A stretch of DNA of 64,000 nt, from NCBI GenBank assembly GCA_029255685.2, contig CM055314.2, positions 39,128,790 to 39,192,789 on the forward strand. Direction: 5' to 3'. Of this stretch, positions 1 to 12,826 are shown in pieces (position 1 is the stretch's first letter; every line of letters begins with the position of its first letter). The position numbers were made by a program, and so were the translations under genes. The notes beneath the pieces are model-generated. The model ran no database searches and was not told where the DNA came from. It was given only the letters and a program-made list of their open reading frames with translations. The DNA is from Silene conica (lineage: Eukaryota; Streptophyta; Magnoliopsida; Caryophyllales; Caryophyllaceae).

Positions 1-806
1 TAAGCCATGAATGTATATAGTTATGTGCTGCATATATTGTACTTAAGATTTTATGCCTTTTATACGCATTTAAAATTTGTTATAGAGATAGTAATCAATA
101 AGTGACTTTGTGATAACTCCTAGTTTATATTTCCGTATTTGAATAGGTTGTAAGTATGTGATGGTAGAAACTAATTTATTTATATACACACGTATAACCA
201 TCGAGTTATTTAGTTGAGTCTACCTTCAGCTTCGAGACCTTTACCATGTTCTAGATGATAATTATTGTTGAAATGAGGAATGCATGTTGATATGGTACAA
301 AGTGACGTCTATGCTTCAATTGTATGCCAACATGTTTTGGAAAAATATTGTTTATATTTAAATATGATAATGTGAGGTGATTTTAAGGAACACAAATTTT
401 GATAAATTTTCGGAACGTTACAATGCTTGCGAGAGCTGCCATTTAAAATGCGTTCTCTCTATGTGTATGAAAATTTTATGTATGATAATCTTCTGAGTTA
501 ACTTTCAATACTTTAGGTTTCATGTCAAGGGGAGTTATATTTTGAGAGAAATAAATGAGTTAATCGACGGTGGTCAAATTGTTCTTGCACAGTTCTGGTT
601 GGACTCATGCATTTGAAATGTGGATCATGTAAAACATGTTTACTGTTTATGCATAATTCAAACTCCTATGTTTAGAATATTCGCTCACGTGCCTCGAATG
701 ATAAACTGTGTGAAACCTTAACAAGTGTTATTTAATCTTGATTTGTGCAAGTTGCCCAAATTTCTGTTTAATGGTTGTAAAGTTCATGTCCACTGTTATA
801 AATAAT

Positions 807-839
807 CACTACAAAAAAAACGCGGTGTTCTGACCGAAA
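807..839 (+). repeat. CACTA left terminal inverted repeat
   Basis: 33-bp perfect terminal inverted repeat beginning CACTACAAAAAAAACGCGG, matching the complement of 8446-8478. The AAT before it (804-806) is the target duplication. Confidence 0.95.
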
Positions 840-1246
840 AAATCCGTCAGAAAAGGGGAAATCCGTCAGGAAATTCGCGTTTCTGACGGATAATCCGTCA
901 GAAATTTCCGTCCCGAATATTCGTCACGAAAATCAAGTTTGTGACGAATTATCCGTCAGAAAATTAATTGTGACGGACTTCTGACGGTCTACCCGTAGAA
1001 GAAAAAATTCCAGGTCAAATTTTTGTTGACTTATAGTGACGGATAATGCGTCAGTAATTTGTCATTTGTGACGGATAATGCGTCAGTAATTGCTCATTTG
1101 TGACGGATAATGCGTCAGGAATTTTATTCATTTGTGACGGATAATCCGTCGGAAATGTGGTCAACTGTTGACTTTTGTGACGGATTATCCGTCAGGAATT
1201 TGGTCAAATTTTGACTTTTTGTGACGGATTATCCGTCAGAATTTAA
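840..1246. repeat. CACTA left subterminal repeat array
   Basis: About twenty copies of TGACGG or its complement CCGTCA, many joined as near-palindromes such as TGACGGATAATCCGTCA or the variant TGACGGATAATGCGTCA. In En/Spm-type elements such arrays bind the TnpA-type protein and bring the ends together. Binding is inferred here from position and density. Confidence 0.88.
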
Positions 1247-1775
1247 AGCAGTATAGGCTGAAAACAGCTGCTTGCTGTCCAGCCCAATGCGATTGCATTG
1301 TTCATATTTACAACCTCCAAATCACCAAATCCTGCAAAACATTCATCATCCGCCAAACGGAGATTTATATTTCCAAGTCGACCGCTAAGCGGGAACCAAC
1401 AACAAAGAAAAACCATGGGTAAGAAATTGAATTACATAAAATAGTCTTCATAAATTCATACACTAACATAAAATACGTTCTAAAGTTAATAAGTCATAAT
1501 CTCAGTTTGCATTTGACTAAACTATCCTAAGTGGTTGGAGGATCAATTGACATGTTATTACATCCAAAGCCATGAGGATCGTCCGAGAAGTCATCACGTC
1601 GGTGATGATTTGGCATACTTGAGCATGACTGAGTGGAAAAGAAAGTCTGCATATCACTCCAAGCTTTTTTCATTTCCGCCATTTCCTCTTGAATTTGTTT
1701 TTGAGTTGCTTCAGTGCTTTCAATTTTTTCTTTGAGACGCAGATTCTCAGTTTGCATTTGACTAAACATGCTTGG

Positions 1776-3011
1776 TCAATAAGAACAAGATCGACGATCT
1801 CCTCTTTTGTCCCTAGGATTCTCATACCATACCTCTTCACCCAATGGACCGATCCCAAAAAAACCTCCTTTTTTGTCAAACCCTCCAACAGCTTCGTGGT
1901 AGGTCTGAATCTCATCCCGAGGCTCTCCGGTTGGCGTTGGTTGAGCCAAAAGTTCATTGTAAGCAGTCTGAAAAATATACTTATAAGTAAAATATATTGT
2001 AAAATTATCATTTTAATATGAAAAATATACAATAAGTTGCTCGATTAGAAATACTTACGTCTGTCCGAGCAGCTCTAGGGTTAATCCACTCCCCCTTCTT
2101 ATTTTTCTTCGTCTTCTCAAACACCTTGTACGGTGTAGCCGACTCGCCCTTTAAAAAGCAAAGAAAACTCATATGTTAATGATATCCGACAATAAAATAT
2201 TAATTAACCAAATTTAATATTTTAAAAATTTATGAAATACTTGCCATTTCTTTGAAAATATCAGAGCAACTCTTGCGGCCTAGAGTGTGGGTGCCCAACG
2301 CTTTCCCGTCCTTAGCACCAGACCTTCTGTTTGCCTTGTTTATGTCTGATTTTTTTTTAAATTCAGGATTGTTCTCGTACCTTGCGTCCAACTTCTCCTT
2401 CCAACTATCGGGCACCCAATCCGACTTCTTCTTTCCGTATTTGACACCATTCACCATGTGAGTAATCAATCTCGTGACCCTCCTCTTCCACTCAGGATAA
2501 GGGTCATACCGAGCATCAATGGACCTCACATGAGTCTGCCATAAAATAAAATGTTATTAGAAATAGAAAATATTAGTTTAATTTCAAAAACTAATGTGGC
2601 TTGTTTATTTTTACATTACCTTAAAGTAGATCCACATCTTTTCTCGTTGCGCATAACTCGCTTCAGTCCAGTTGGTGAAGTACTCATCGGTAAGATTTTG
2701 AGTGAACGAGGCAACCACGTATCTCTTTACAATCTTGTCATTCCACCTGATTAAAAACAAACACATATGTATAAATATGAATATTATAAATTTGAAGGAT
2801 ATATTTTTCATTAATGGAGGATAAAAAAAAATACTTACCAACAACCGTTAACTACCGAAGGATCAGAAGTGAGTATAATCGGTGGATTTCGGTGGGGCAC
2901 ACTGTCACCGGTCAAATGAAGGTCATCATCATTCTCCTCCACTTCTTCGTTCTCATTTTGAGAACGCCTACCTGATCCACTCCCCAATATCTTTCGTATA
3001 AATCTCGACAT
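1776..3011 (-). CDS. CACTA second gene: Transposase_24 (Ptta/En/Spm) domain protein
   Basis: Five exons can be placed on the minus strand: 3011-2839, 2746-2620, 2535-2245, 2148-2059 and 1967-1776. Reading phase is kept at every joint, giving about 290 residues. The acidic N-terminus starts MSRFIRK. The middle carries the Transposase_24 pattern: WWNDKIVKRY, W-Y-F-K, then HT-LGRKSCSDIFKEM and PYKVFEKTKK. Three introns start with GTAAGT or GTAATG. The intron after 2245 starts GCAAGT, a GC-AG intron. The frame meets TGA at 1776-1778. Immediately beyond it, 1527-1769 is open in the same frame and looks like a coiled coil (LRLKEKIESTEATQKQIQEE), the usual tail of this family. So the tail is either lost through this stop or belongs to an exon I cannot place. 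The likely role is TnpA-like binding of the subterminal repeats. Confidence 0.8.
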
Positions 3012-3196
3012 TTACCTGCTTCAAATAAAGCTAACAATACAAATAAACACTATCAATAATAAATGTTAACCCATGAAAAATAAAACAAAGTTTTCATACA
3101 TTTCTTATGAATGTATAACCAAAGGATAAATAAAACATGTCTTACAAATGTATGCTCAAAAGATAAATAAACAATTACAAGTACTCCCTATCACCC

Positions 3197-6100
3197 CTAA
3201 CTATCACTATCACTAGAAATTAAAAAAGTTTCATCATCCGAAAATAGAATTCCGACTTCTTCTTCTTCCTCCTCATTTATCTCAATTGTGGTGTTTTGAA
3301 CTAAATCTCTATCCTCTTCTTCCGCGACATTCCCGTCATATTCATCTTCACCTATTTCACCTATTTCATCTGCAACCACTTGATACTCATCTTCAGTATC
3401 TGTCTCTTCTACCAAAATTGATGAAATTGAATGATCATTGAGAACCACATCTTCTTGGAATTCAATTTCGTCAATAGGAGCATCAACATGTGATCGTGCC
3501 TTGATTTTAAAAACCGCAGACCATTGATCACCTTTCTTAGTGGTTGGATAGCTAGCATAACAAACTTGATCGACTTGAAAAGCTGCCACAAATGGGTTAT
3601 GTCCTTTGAGTTTTCTTTTCTCATTCACATCTACAAGTCCATATATCTTATGGATACTAAGTCCTTGTGGGGAGTTATCAAACCAATCACATTTAAACAA
3701 TATCACTTTATAAACCTTGTGCTCGGTATAATAGGCAAGTTCAACTACTTCATTTAGAGTTCCATAATAATCCAACCCATCTGTAGAATTCACACAAACC
3801 CCATTGCTTATGGTAGCTTTGGAAACATCAACTCCCTCCTTAAAAGCTCGAAATTTATAACCGTTGATAGAATATCGTCTCCATGTCTTCACCATGGTAC
3901 AAGGACCTAATGATAGACCTAATACTAAAGGATCCTTCCATCTATTAGCCTACCAATAAAACAATATATATGTTAATTAAGATGTTTAATTATAGATTCT
4001 TTCAAATTGGTTGCTTATTTTAAAAGAAAATGTATTACTTACTTCATTTCGTAACCATTTCGGAAAACGTTTCTCATGTTTCGTCCAAACATCTTCAGAA
4101 GAAGTAACATCAGGAAATGATAATTTGATATATTCCTCAAACTCCCTATATGTAAAACATATATAATAATTAACTATTAACTAAAATTATACCTTAATGT
4201 AATTATTAAAATAATGTATGTAGAAGTGACAAAATAATGATTAACTTACTTTTCATAGGACTCCAAAAAGTTTCCACAGTTCCTTAGCACATAAAAATGA
4301 GCGTCTTCATACTCTTTCTCGTTCAAGTACCTCTCTTTACATTTCCCGGTTGTAGTTCCCATGTCATCATTGAATAACTCAGGTAATTTTGAAGTGAGCT
4401 GGTCATCGAAATTCACACCAATGTCTAAGTCTTTCGCTTTTGTATCAATGTGATTTTCGAAATACATCGAACAAAAATTCGAAATTTCCTCTAATAAATA
4501 AGCGTTGCATATGGAACCCTCCACCCGAGCTTTATTGCCAATCTTTTTTTTTATATGATTAAGAAATCTCTCAAATGGATACATCCATCGATATTGAACT
4601 GGTCCTCCAACCTTCGCCTCATAAGGCAAATGCACAGGTAGATGCTCCATGGAATTGAAGAAAGACGGAGGAAATATCTTCTCTAACTTGCATATTATCT
4701 CTGCAATGTTTGATTCTAGACGTTCCATAGAATCAACCTTAATCGTAGAGGTACACAAGTCTCTAAAAAATTGACTTAACTCAGTTATTGCATTCCAAGG
4801 ACCCGTCGGGAGCAAATGTTTTAAGGCAACAGGAAGTAACCGTTGCATAAAGACATGGCAATCATGACTTTTCATGGAATGCAACACCATACTTTTATGA
4901 TCAACACACCGACTCAAATCCGAAGCATAACCATCCGGGAATTTCAATTTGGCAACCCACTCACATACAGCTTTTTTCTCCGCGGCGTTTAAAACAAACC
5001 TAGATGATGGGGGCCGTACAAAGCAATGCTCTTTAAAGTCAGCTTTACCATTAACTCCGAACTTAGTTTTATTTGGTTCATTCATCACCGTACTGATAAG
5101 ATGTTCAAAAATGTTTTTCTCAATGTGCATAACATCTAAGTTGTGTCGAATCAACAAAGTTTTCCAATAAGGAAGTTGCCAAAATATGCTTTGTTTCCAC
5201 CATCCTTCATTCTTGTCTTTTAATTTTTTCAATTCTTGATCAGAAGCATCAACAATTCTTGGCATATCCTTTACCGCATCCCACACTTCTTCACCAGTTA
5301 ATCTCGATGCGGCAATGCGATCTTCAGTTTTCCTAATCTTCAGAAAATGCTTGCAGTTGTTGCGAAAAGGATGATCAGGTTTCAAAAACACACGGTGACA
5401 ATCGAACCAACTAACTTTCTTGCTATGTTTAAGCCAAAAAGAGTTATGATCCTTGTCTTGACAATAAGGACAAGCATGGTATCCAGACGTGGACCAACCG
5501 GAAAGCATGCCATATGCCGGAAAATCATTGATAGTCCAAATTAATGCAGCTTTCAGTTGAAAATTTTGTTTCTTATAAACATCGTAAGTGTGCACACCCG
5601 TTTCCCAAAGTTCTTTCAACTCTTTGATCAACGGTTGAAGGTACACATCTAGATTTGTCTTGGGGTTCTTAGGACCTGGAACGATCAATGATAGAAACAT
5701 AAATTGTCTCTTCATGCATAACCAGGGAGGTAAATTATACGGAGTGACAATCACAGGCCAACATGAATATTTTTTCCCAAATTGGCCGCCATGTGGGGAA
5801 AATCCATCCGTACACAAACCCAACCGAACGTTACGAGGCTCACTTGCAAATTCTGGATGCTCTCGATCAAAATGTTTCCACGCTTCTCCATCACTTGGAT
5901 GTGCCATTGTCCCTTTTTCTCTTAATCGTGAATTTCTATGGTGCCAACTCATCTCACCTGCTATGCTCTTGGTTGCATATAATCGTTGTAACCTTGGTGC
6001 AAGCGGGAAATAAATTAAGGGGTTATTCGGAATTCGCCTCCCATTACTTGAATTATTGTTACCTTTGTACCGAAATGCATTACACTTTGTACATTGCTCG

Positions 6101-6819
6101 AGATTGACATTTTCCTCCCAAAAAAGCATACATCCAGTAGGACATGCATCGATTTTCTCATGTGGTAGTTGTAGTCCCTTAAGAACACTCTTAACCTCAT
6201 TGAAATTGCGTAACATGTCATTTTTTGTTGGAATCATGTCACCAACAAACGACATAAACCCATTCGTGCATCGAAGGGATAAGTTGTTCTCACATTTGAG
6301 TGCTATCAACCTAGCAGCGGCTTGCAATAAACTTATTTTGCTTCCCTCATACACTGGTTGTTCGGCTTTTTCTAACAATTTATAGAAGGAAGAAACTTGA
6401 GGATTTGGGGTTTCATGACGCACTTCCTCATCACTAAGGTCATCAGGATTGAGTCGATCCTCCATTATTTGTTCAATATTATCACGTAATGCATTTTCCA
6501 CGAGCTCCCTATAAGGATTATCACTAACTACAGTACTACTGCTACTTTCTCCGGTTGGCATTTCCTCACCATGATACGTCCAAACATAATAACATGGGGC
6601 AAAACCATTCGACCAAAGATGCAGTTGAACATCCTTAATCCTTTTAAAAGCTCTGTTATTACATTTCTTACAGGGACACCTCATTTCACCTAAATTCTTA
6701 TACACACTACTTTGTGCAGCGAATTCAAGAAACTCTTTTACCCCATTTGCAAATTCAAGCTTAGGTTTCTTTTTCTCATCTAATCTTTCATACATCCACT
6801 GTCGTTCTAATCTTTTCAT
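3197..6819 (-). CDS. TNP2-type CACTA transposase
   Basis: Three exons, 6819-4250, 4145-4043 and 3949-3197, join in phase across two GTAAGT...AG introns into about 1,141 residues with no internal stop. Domains in order: the Transpos_assoc N-terminus (RQWMYERL, then CPCKKCNN, about residues 5-80); the Transposase_21 (TNP2) catalytic region with LIWTINDFPAYGMLSGWST and HACPYCQD (about residues 400-440) and HNLDVMHIEKN; DUF4218 (HLPVHLPYEAKVGGPVQYRWMYP, about 735-760); and DUF4216 in the last exon (VILFKCDWFDN, then YASYP). It ends with an acidic tail. Domain order and length are usual for an autonomous plant CACTA transposase, which cuts and pastes the element. The start MKRLERQWMYERL fits the family start. 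Expression is not shown by sequence. Confidence 0.94.
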
Positions 6820-7984
6820 CTTATTATGTATCTACATTCAAATAATCAATCAATTGACAATTATTAATTAACTATCACATATAATACACAAAAAAACAAT
6901 ATCATCAATGAATATATAATTATTGTCAAAAAATCAAATAGTCTTTGAATTAGGTCCTTATCACTCCAACCTAAACCCATCAATGTACATTTCAAGTCAT
7001 TAGCAAACACGCACTTGTTATTTATTAATGGGGAAAAAATTCGGCAGCAATTCCCCTTTATTCTCCAAATACAAAATATGGATTATATTATTAGTCCATA
7101 TATGTATTCAGAGAATATTAAAGGAATCGTCACCGAATTTGTACCCTCATTAAAAAAATAACAAGTATCTGTTTGCTACCTAAATGACTTGAAACGTACA
7201 AAGACAGTCCCAAAATGGGGACTATTCAAAAATTACTCCTAATAAGTAATTTTTGAACGGGTACTAGGTCAATATTTAACAATTCAGAATTATCAATAAC
7301 TAACAATTAACAACAATTAACAATTATCTACAATTAACAACTAAAAATTATCGTTGATCAACAACAACAATTAACAAATAATAATTCAAAATTAACAACT
7401 AATAATTATCACCAACAACAACAACAATTAAGAAGTAACAACACTAACAACAACAAATTATTAGCAACTATCCTAAGTCAATTTTTCTATCTAACAGGCT
7501 ACTATCCTAGGTCACTTTTTCTATCTAATTGGCATTATCCTAAATCAAAATTTCTAGCTAATTATCTATTAACCTAAATAAGTTACACTAATTACTTTCT
7601 AAACTAACAAATTCTTAAATAAATAATTAAGTAATAAACATAAACAATTACCTAATAAATTTTGCAAAGCAGTGTTGGCGCGGGGTTGTGACGGTGGTGG
7701 AGGTTGTCACGGTGGTGGTGGTTGTCACACTACAATGTACAAATAAATCAATTATGAATTGAAATAAATCGAAAAGAAAACTGTAAAATTAATGAAAAAA
7801 ACATCAAAACATTACCTATTAGCAAGATGGAGTTAGTAGGGTGTTGGTGGTTGTCACGGTGGTAGGATTGGTGGGGGTAGAAATCGGATTTTGGGAGGGT
7901 TGGTGGTTGTCGAAGGGTTTTGGGGTTAAAAAAAAAAGAACGAAAGTGAATGCGTGAGAGGCTGCTGTATCTTTTTTTTAAAAA
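6820..7984. other. CACTA non-coding leader upstream of the transposase
   Basis: AT-rich DNA without a convincing gene. It includes a low-complexity stretch of AACAATTA-type repeats at about 7262-7460, and GGTGGTTGTCACGGTGGT-type short repeats near 7690-7730 and 7840-7870. By position it should hold the transposase promoter and 5' untranslated region. Reading frames seen here look accidental. Confidence 0.6.
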
Positions 7985-8445
7985 CAATACTGACGGATAA
8001 TCCGTCAGGAATACCAAAAAACGAAATTCTGACGGATAGGGCGTCAGGACCGCTTTTTATTTTTTATAAATAAAAGAAAAAGTATTGAATGCAGAAGTAG
8101 TTGGAAACAGGAAAAGCGAAAAAAAAAAAACTGACGGATAAGGCGTCACTAAATGGTCACGTGGCTTTTCTGACGGATTATCCGTCAGAGAATTGTACTA
8201 CTTTTTCAGATGTGTCAGCCTTTTGTCAGTAGCTTTCCTGACGGGGAATCCGTCACTAAAATTTACTGACGCACTATCCGTCAGAACATCCAACCAAAAT
8301 TTCGCGCCTTCCCATTTTGTTTTCGCGGTCTGCTATTTTAACGAATTTGTGACGTTTTATCCGTCAAAACAAATTATTGACGGATATTCCGTCAGAAATT
8401 TGTCAGTACACCGAGACAACTGACGGACTGTATAATCCGTCAGTA
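7985..8445. repeat. CACTA right subterminal repeat array
   Basis: About twenty TGACGG/CCGTCA motifs, several as TGACGGATTATCCGTCA near-palindromes, mirroring the array at the other end. The array is next to the transposase promoter side, so binding here could also repress transcription, as described for TnpA in En/Spm. Confidence 0.87.
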
Positions 8446-8478
8446 TTTCGGTCAGAACACCGCGTTTTTTTTGTAGTG
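8446..8478 (-). repeat. CACTA right terminal inverted repeat
   Basis: Exact 33-bp complement of the left end, finishing TAGTG at 8474-8478 and followed by the target duplication AAT (8479-8481). Confidence 0.95.
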
Positions 8479-8481
8479 AAT

Positions 8482-11001
8482 TTTCTTGAGATATGCCTTC
8501 GATTCTTATTCCTATGGTTAGATAATTCTTTATACTGTTCTAAAAACTATAATGGCCCGCAAGATAGCTAAGCGGTTATTTAATTATGATTGTTGTAAGT
8601 TGCTGCATAATGTTTATTTGGTGGAATTGCGAGTTATGTAAAGTTTATATGACAGTTTAATCAAATGTGAATTATGTGATATGACCACGTGAGAACCTGA
8701 TGTGTGAATTATGCATATGATATGAATATGAACCTTACTATATGATAGCGTAACCTTGTTTATTTCGTCAAGTTTAATATGGAACTGTTTCAATTATGCC
8801 AACGCTTTTACTGTTTAGCATTATGATCTCAAAATAATGATGTGTTGTTCGTATGTGATGTCAAAAATCGTGTTTATCCAAGAAGAGTCTTGCCAAGTGG
8901 TAGAATGAAATTTAACCGGTAAGCTAATTGGTATGATATAGCAATCTAATGGTTCTACGTAGTTATGATTATGTTGAACAATGAGATTCTGGTTGATATT
9001 CTTTCGTATATAAATGGTACACCTCTGTATAGTTCCCTGCGACAACAGCCCCTATGAATTCTCCATGTTTATTGTTATGCCATAATACGAATTGCATATT
9101 GCTATTTTCAAAGTTTGTTCACAATGGATTGAATTGTTATTGTTTGACATGTAATTTATGGAAGTACTGCTCTTGTGAATCCGTTTATTTATTTATTTAT
9201 TTATTTATTCATTATCGATAAAACTTTCATAATTCATGAACTACAAGGACAATGTTTGAGTACCGAAAAGTCAGAATGTCTCCGTGTTGCCTTGTTTCGA
9301 ATTTCAGCTTGTAAAATTGTCTTTTGACTTGAGTTTATAAATTGTCACAAATAACGCTTCATGGTTTCAAAAGTTTTAAAGTTGTATTTTAAAGTAATGA
9401 TTATCCATGATGACGCTTGACCTTTTAATAATTATAGTAATTGTTGTAATATGACCAATTCTGTACTCACATGTTGATGAAAGCCTGCCCGAATGCTTAA
9501 TTGTTGCGCATTATATGAACCCTTATGTTGCAAGACATATATTTTATTAGTCTTACGATAAATAATGTAATATGAATGAACGGGAAATGTACCTGAGTGA
9601 ATTTAGTAACTAATTGATATCTGAGAATGTTAAACGATCTTGTGAGTCTCTGAGTTAGGTATGTCTTGTGAAATATGTCCATGTCCCATGTTTAATTACG
9701 TTAATTAATGTTGCACTATGTCTTCTCCTTAATATGGTTTTGCTTCAAAAATATGTTTATGAACATGAAACGTTTTAAATTGCCAATTATGAACTATGAG
9801 TTTCTTGACTATTTATGTTGTTGTATATACTAGCTTTGCGTTGAATTTCATGGGTGTGTAAGTGTTATCTACTCAGATTCTGTGTTACTGCGTAACCCGA
9901 GTTCTACAGATCCTAATACTCTTGTTATTTCTTGAGGTTGTATGAGTACATGATACTAGCTATGAGTCCCTTTTGAGTACTTATTTGAATTAAATTTTAG
10001 TAATTGTCCTTTTATTTTGATAGTTAAAATCTTGTATTGATACGATAACTCTTTTGTTGTGAGAGCGGTAAACTTTTGGTAATCGATTAGGTTTTTAGGC
10101 ATAATAGTTTTGTATTAGGTTGGCTTGGTATAGCGTCCGGATCCGTATGTTATGAACTGTGGAACAGTATATATACATACAATTATGTCAAAGAACTTGG
10201 AAGGTAAGTACTGATGAGATTGAGTTGCCCGTGAGTCTAGAACAAAGGCCATGATTGATTTGTATTGAGTTTGAGATTGCAGTTCAGTATTTTATCGAGT
10301 TGTCGTATTCTTTGACCTTGACTCGTGGGTGAGTAGCTTAGAGTTTGACTCTCTAAGTGTTGAACAGTTCCTTTAAGGGAATATTTGACAATATTGGTAT
10401 TGGAGTTGAGATGAGGATTGGTCACTGGTACTGAGTTATGAGTTATGGGACCATTGTGTTATACCGTGTTTATGGTCCAGTGTGACCTTGGTTATTGAGT
10501 TATATTCGGAGTTTGAAATCGAAATTGAAATGGAAGTGTTGATTTGCGGTTTTATTCCGCCAGTTCACTCACCCCTTGTCTTTGGTCTTAAGTTCGACGA
10601 TGATAATACAATACTTGGCTTCTTAGAGTAAGATTTTATGAAATAGAGTAATGGCTGGAATTTTATAATGGAGTTACGGGGACGTAACCATGGTCTAATG
10701 AGGAAAGGATTGTAAAATCTTAATGATTTATGATATGGCTTTTGACATGTCGTGATTGTGTGAATACCTATGATACTCCTGATTGCTTCTGTTGTGCATC
10801 TTATTTTGTTTCGTGAAGTATTCTATAATGTAATATACGTTAAACTTTGAGGACAAAGTTTTCTTAACGAGGGTAGAATGTAACATTTTGGGTTTATTAA
10901 CACGTTTGTTCGATCTATTAACACGTTTGTTGACTATGGGGTTTGGTTTATTAACACGTTTGGTGAACTTCGGGACGAAGTTCATTTTAAGGAGGGAAGA
11001 C
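8482..11001. other. Interior of element E, non-coding
   Basis: No gene is recognisable. The sequence continues the style of 1-803 across the CACTA insertion. A TTTA microsatellite lies at about 9184-9209. At 10845-10880 there is a stretch (TTTGAGGACAAAGTT, GAGGGTAGAATGTAACA) that resembles the true interior/LTR joint at 10966-11015 and may be an earlier duplicate of it. Confidence 0.5.
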
Positions 11002-12245
11002 TGTAATACCTCGTATTTTATTGTTAAGGTTATTGTTTATTTTGACGTGTGGGTCATCATTTAGCGTTATACTCGATAATTTATTTATCGAACAAATGTT
11101 ATATGTCTTTATATGTTGTTAAGGGAAGGGTCGAGTATAAGAGTTAGTTAATAGATCATGTTTTGAATAGACACTCGGACCTCGATATGCGTGTAATATC
11201 TCGTATTTTCATAGTTCGTATTCGTATTTTGTTATAATAATAATATTATTTATATATATACTCGTTAAGTGCGATTTTTATAACGTACATCGATGTTTTG
11301 ATAATTAAGTTATTATCGAAACTCGGGTTGTGACTCGGAATTTATTGTTATAAGCCTTATACTATGTTATCGTACTATAGTTATCGCTAGCGTAAGCATA
11401 TCAACTAAGTTAATAATAATGTTACGTGTTATGATAATTAAGATGAGGGATGGTGTGTGTAAATGGGCCGAGTATAACATTTCACCCGACCCATATATTT
11501 TGCAATCTACTCGTGTATACCTATTACTACAAACCTACTACAAACCCTCACGCTCATGATAAGCTCCCTCCCTGCCGCCTCATTTTAACTCCCTTTCTAC
11601 CCTACTTCTAACCCAATCCTGACACAACCTTCACCCCACGTTTCAGCCACCACATCAGAGAGGATAACGGAACCTTGCACGATGGGTTTAAGACGGTCTA
11701 GGGCTTCTCGATTCGAGTCGTAAAACAGGTATGTCAGACGTGTTGTAGGGTTGTATAGCGTTTTATATTCTGTCTATGGGTAGTTCGTCCAGTTATCGGT
11801 TTGTTAATGTGCATATGTGCTGGTGGTAGTCGGGGTAGAGGTTTGGTGTTAGTCACGGTGGTGCAACGTCGGAGCGTCGCCGGAAATAGGGGTATTCGTT
11901 TTCACCGTGTATCGGGTGTTAGTTTGAACAGGGGTGTCTGGGGTGGTACCACCGTTGACTCGGGGGAGGTCGACACGGTGGTACCACCGTTGCGTAAGAT
12001 CGACGTAGGGGCTGGTATTGGTGGTAGTTGCAGGTGGGTTACATGGAGAGTGTTGTCGAAGGGGTTGGTGCAGCGGGTCTCGTCGGCGGTTGTCGAAGTG
12101 GTTGTCGGGGGCAGGTGGTGGAGCAGGCGCTCGTGGGTTTGGGAACGGTGGTTGTCGGTTGTGGTGGCCGTGTCACACGCGTGGTGATGGGGGTTGTTAC
12201 CGCGGGTGTTAGCGTGGGTAGGGTTAGTTGGGTTAGTTGGTTACT

Positions 12246-12246
12246 A

Positions 12247-12292
<46 letters not shown>
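12246..12292. repeat. (ATT)n microsatellite
   Basis: About fifteen perfect ATT repeats inside the LTR of E. Confidence 0.95.
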
Positions 12293-12826
12293 GGTATTAT
12301 TATTTTACCTTTATTCATATTGTTGTTGTTGTTATTTCTCATAGTGGATATTATTATTTATAATAATGTTTTATTAATTACATGATTAACAAATGTTAAT
12401 AATGGTATCTATGTTAACGTCGTTAATTTGTGAAGGGCGGTAATTGGTTGTTTATGAGTCGGGAAGTTAATGTTTTGAGGAAACTACTATTTCGGGAAAG
12501 TTTCCATTTCGAGAAACTTTCCACTTGTAGAATGTTACTAATTATAGTAAGTGTAAGTTGACTTATGGGGGTTTGGGAAGTTTATTAATTCGTTACGTAT
12601 ACATGTTTAGGTGACGGGTTTCGCGTGGAATATTTCTAGCGAGCTTTGGATTGTCTGCACTTCTGCTATTTGAGGTAGGGGAATACTGTATACATGATGA
12701 CGAGTGATCTGTTATTATTATGTTAACTATTTATATATTTCATTGGATGATTGGCATTATATTGAGTTGATTGTCTTATATATTTCTGTTATATAATATG
12801 ATGTGAAAATATTGGGTCTTGTGATA

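Larger units (their letters stand above)
807..8478 (-). mobile_element. CACTA (En/Spm) DNA transposon, complete
   Basis: The ends are CACTACAAAAAAAACGCGG at 807 and its exact reverse complement ending at 8478, flanked by the 3-bp target duplication AAT (804-806 and 8479-8481). The first 33 bases of both ends are identical. Dense subterminal repeats of TGACGGAT/ATCCGTCA lie inside each end. Two minus-strand genes fill the middle: a TNP2-type transposase (3197-6819) and a Transposase_24-type second gene (1776-3011). Length 7,672 bp. Intact termini, an intact target duplication and an open transposase frame indicate a recent and possibly still autonomous copy. It sits in the interior of element E. 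Confidence 0.96.

Noticed and set aside
3197-6819. A host gene captured by the CACTA element
   Set aside because: Every exon between the ends belongs to the standard TNP2 or Transposase_24 genes; no foreign gene piece was seen.
7748-8017. 89-residue minus-strand frame upstream of the transposase
   Set aside because: Low complexity, overlaps the subterminal array and has no domain; better seen as leader sequence of the CACTA transposase.
11801-12363. GC-rich reading frames that could suggest a small Gly/Val-rich gene
   Set aside because: They lie inside the LTR of E, run into the ATT microsatellite and show no family motif or consistent frame.
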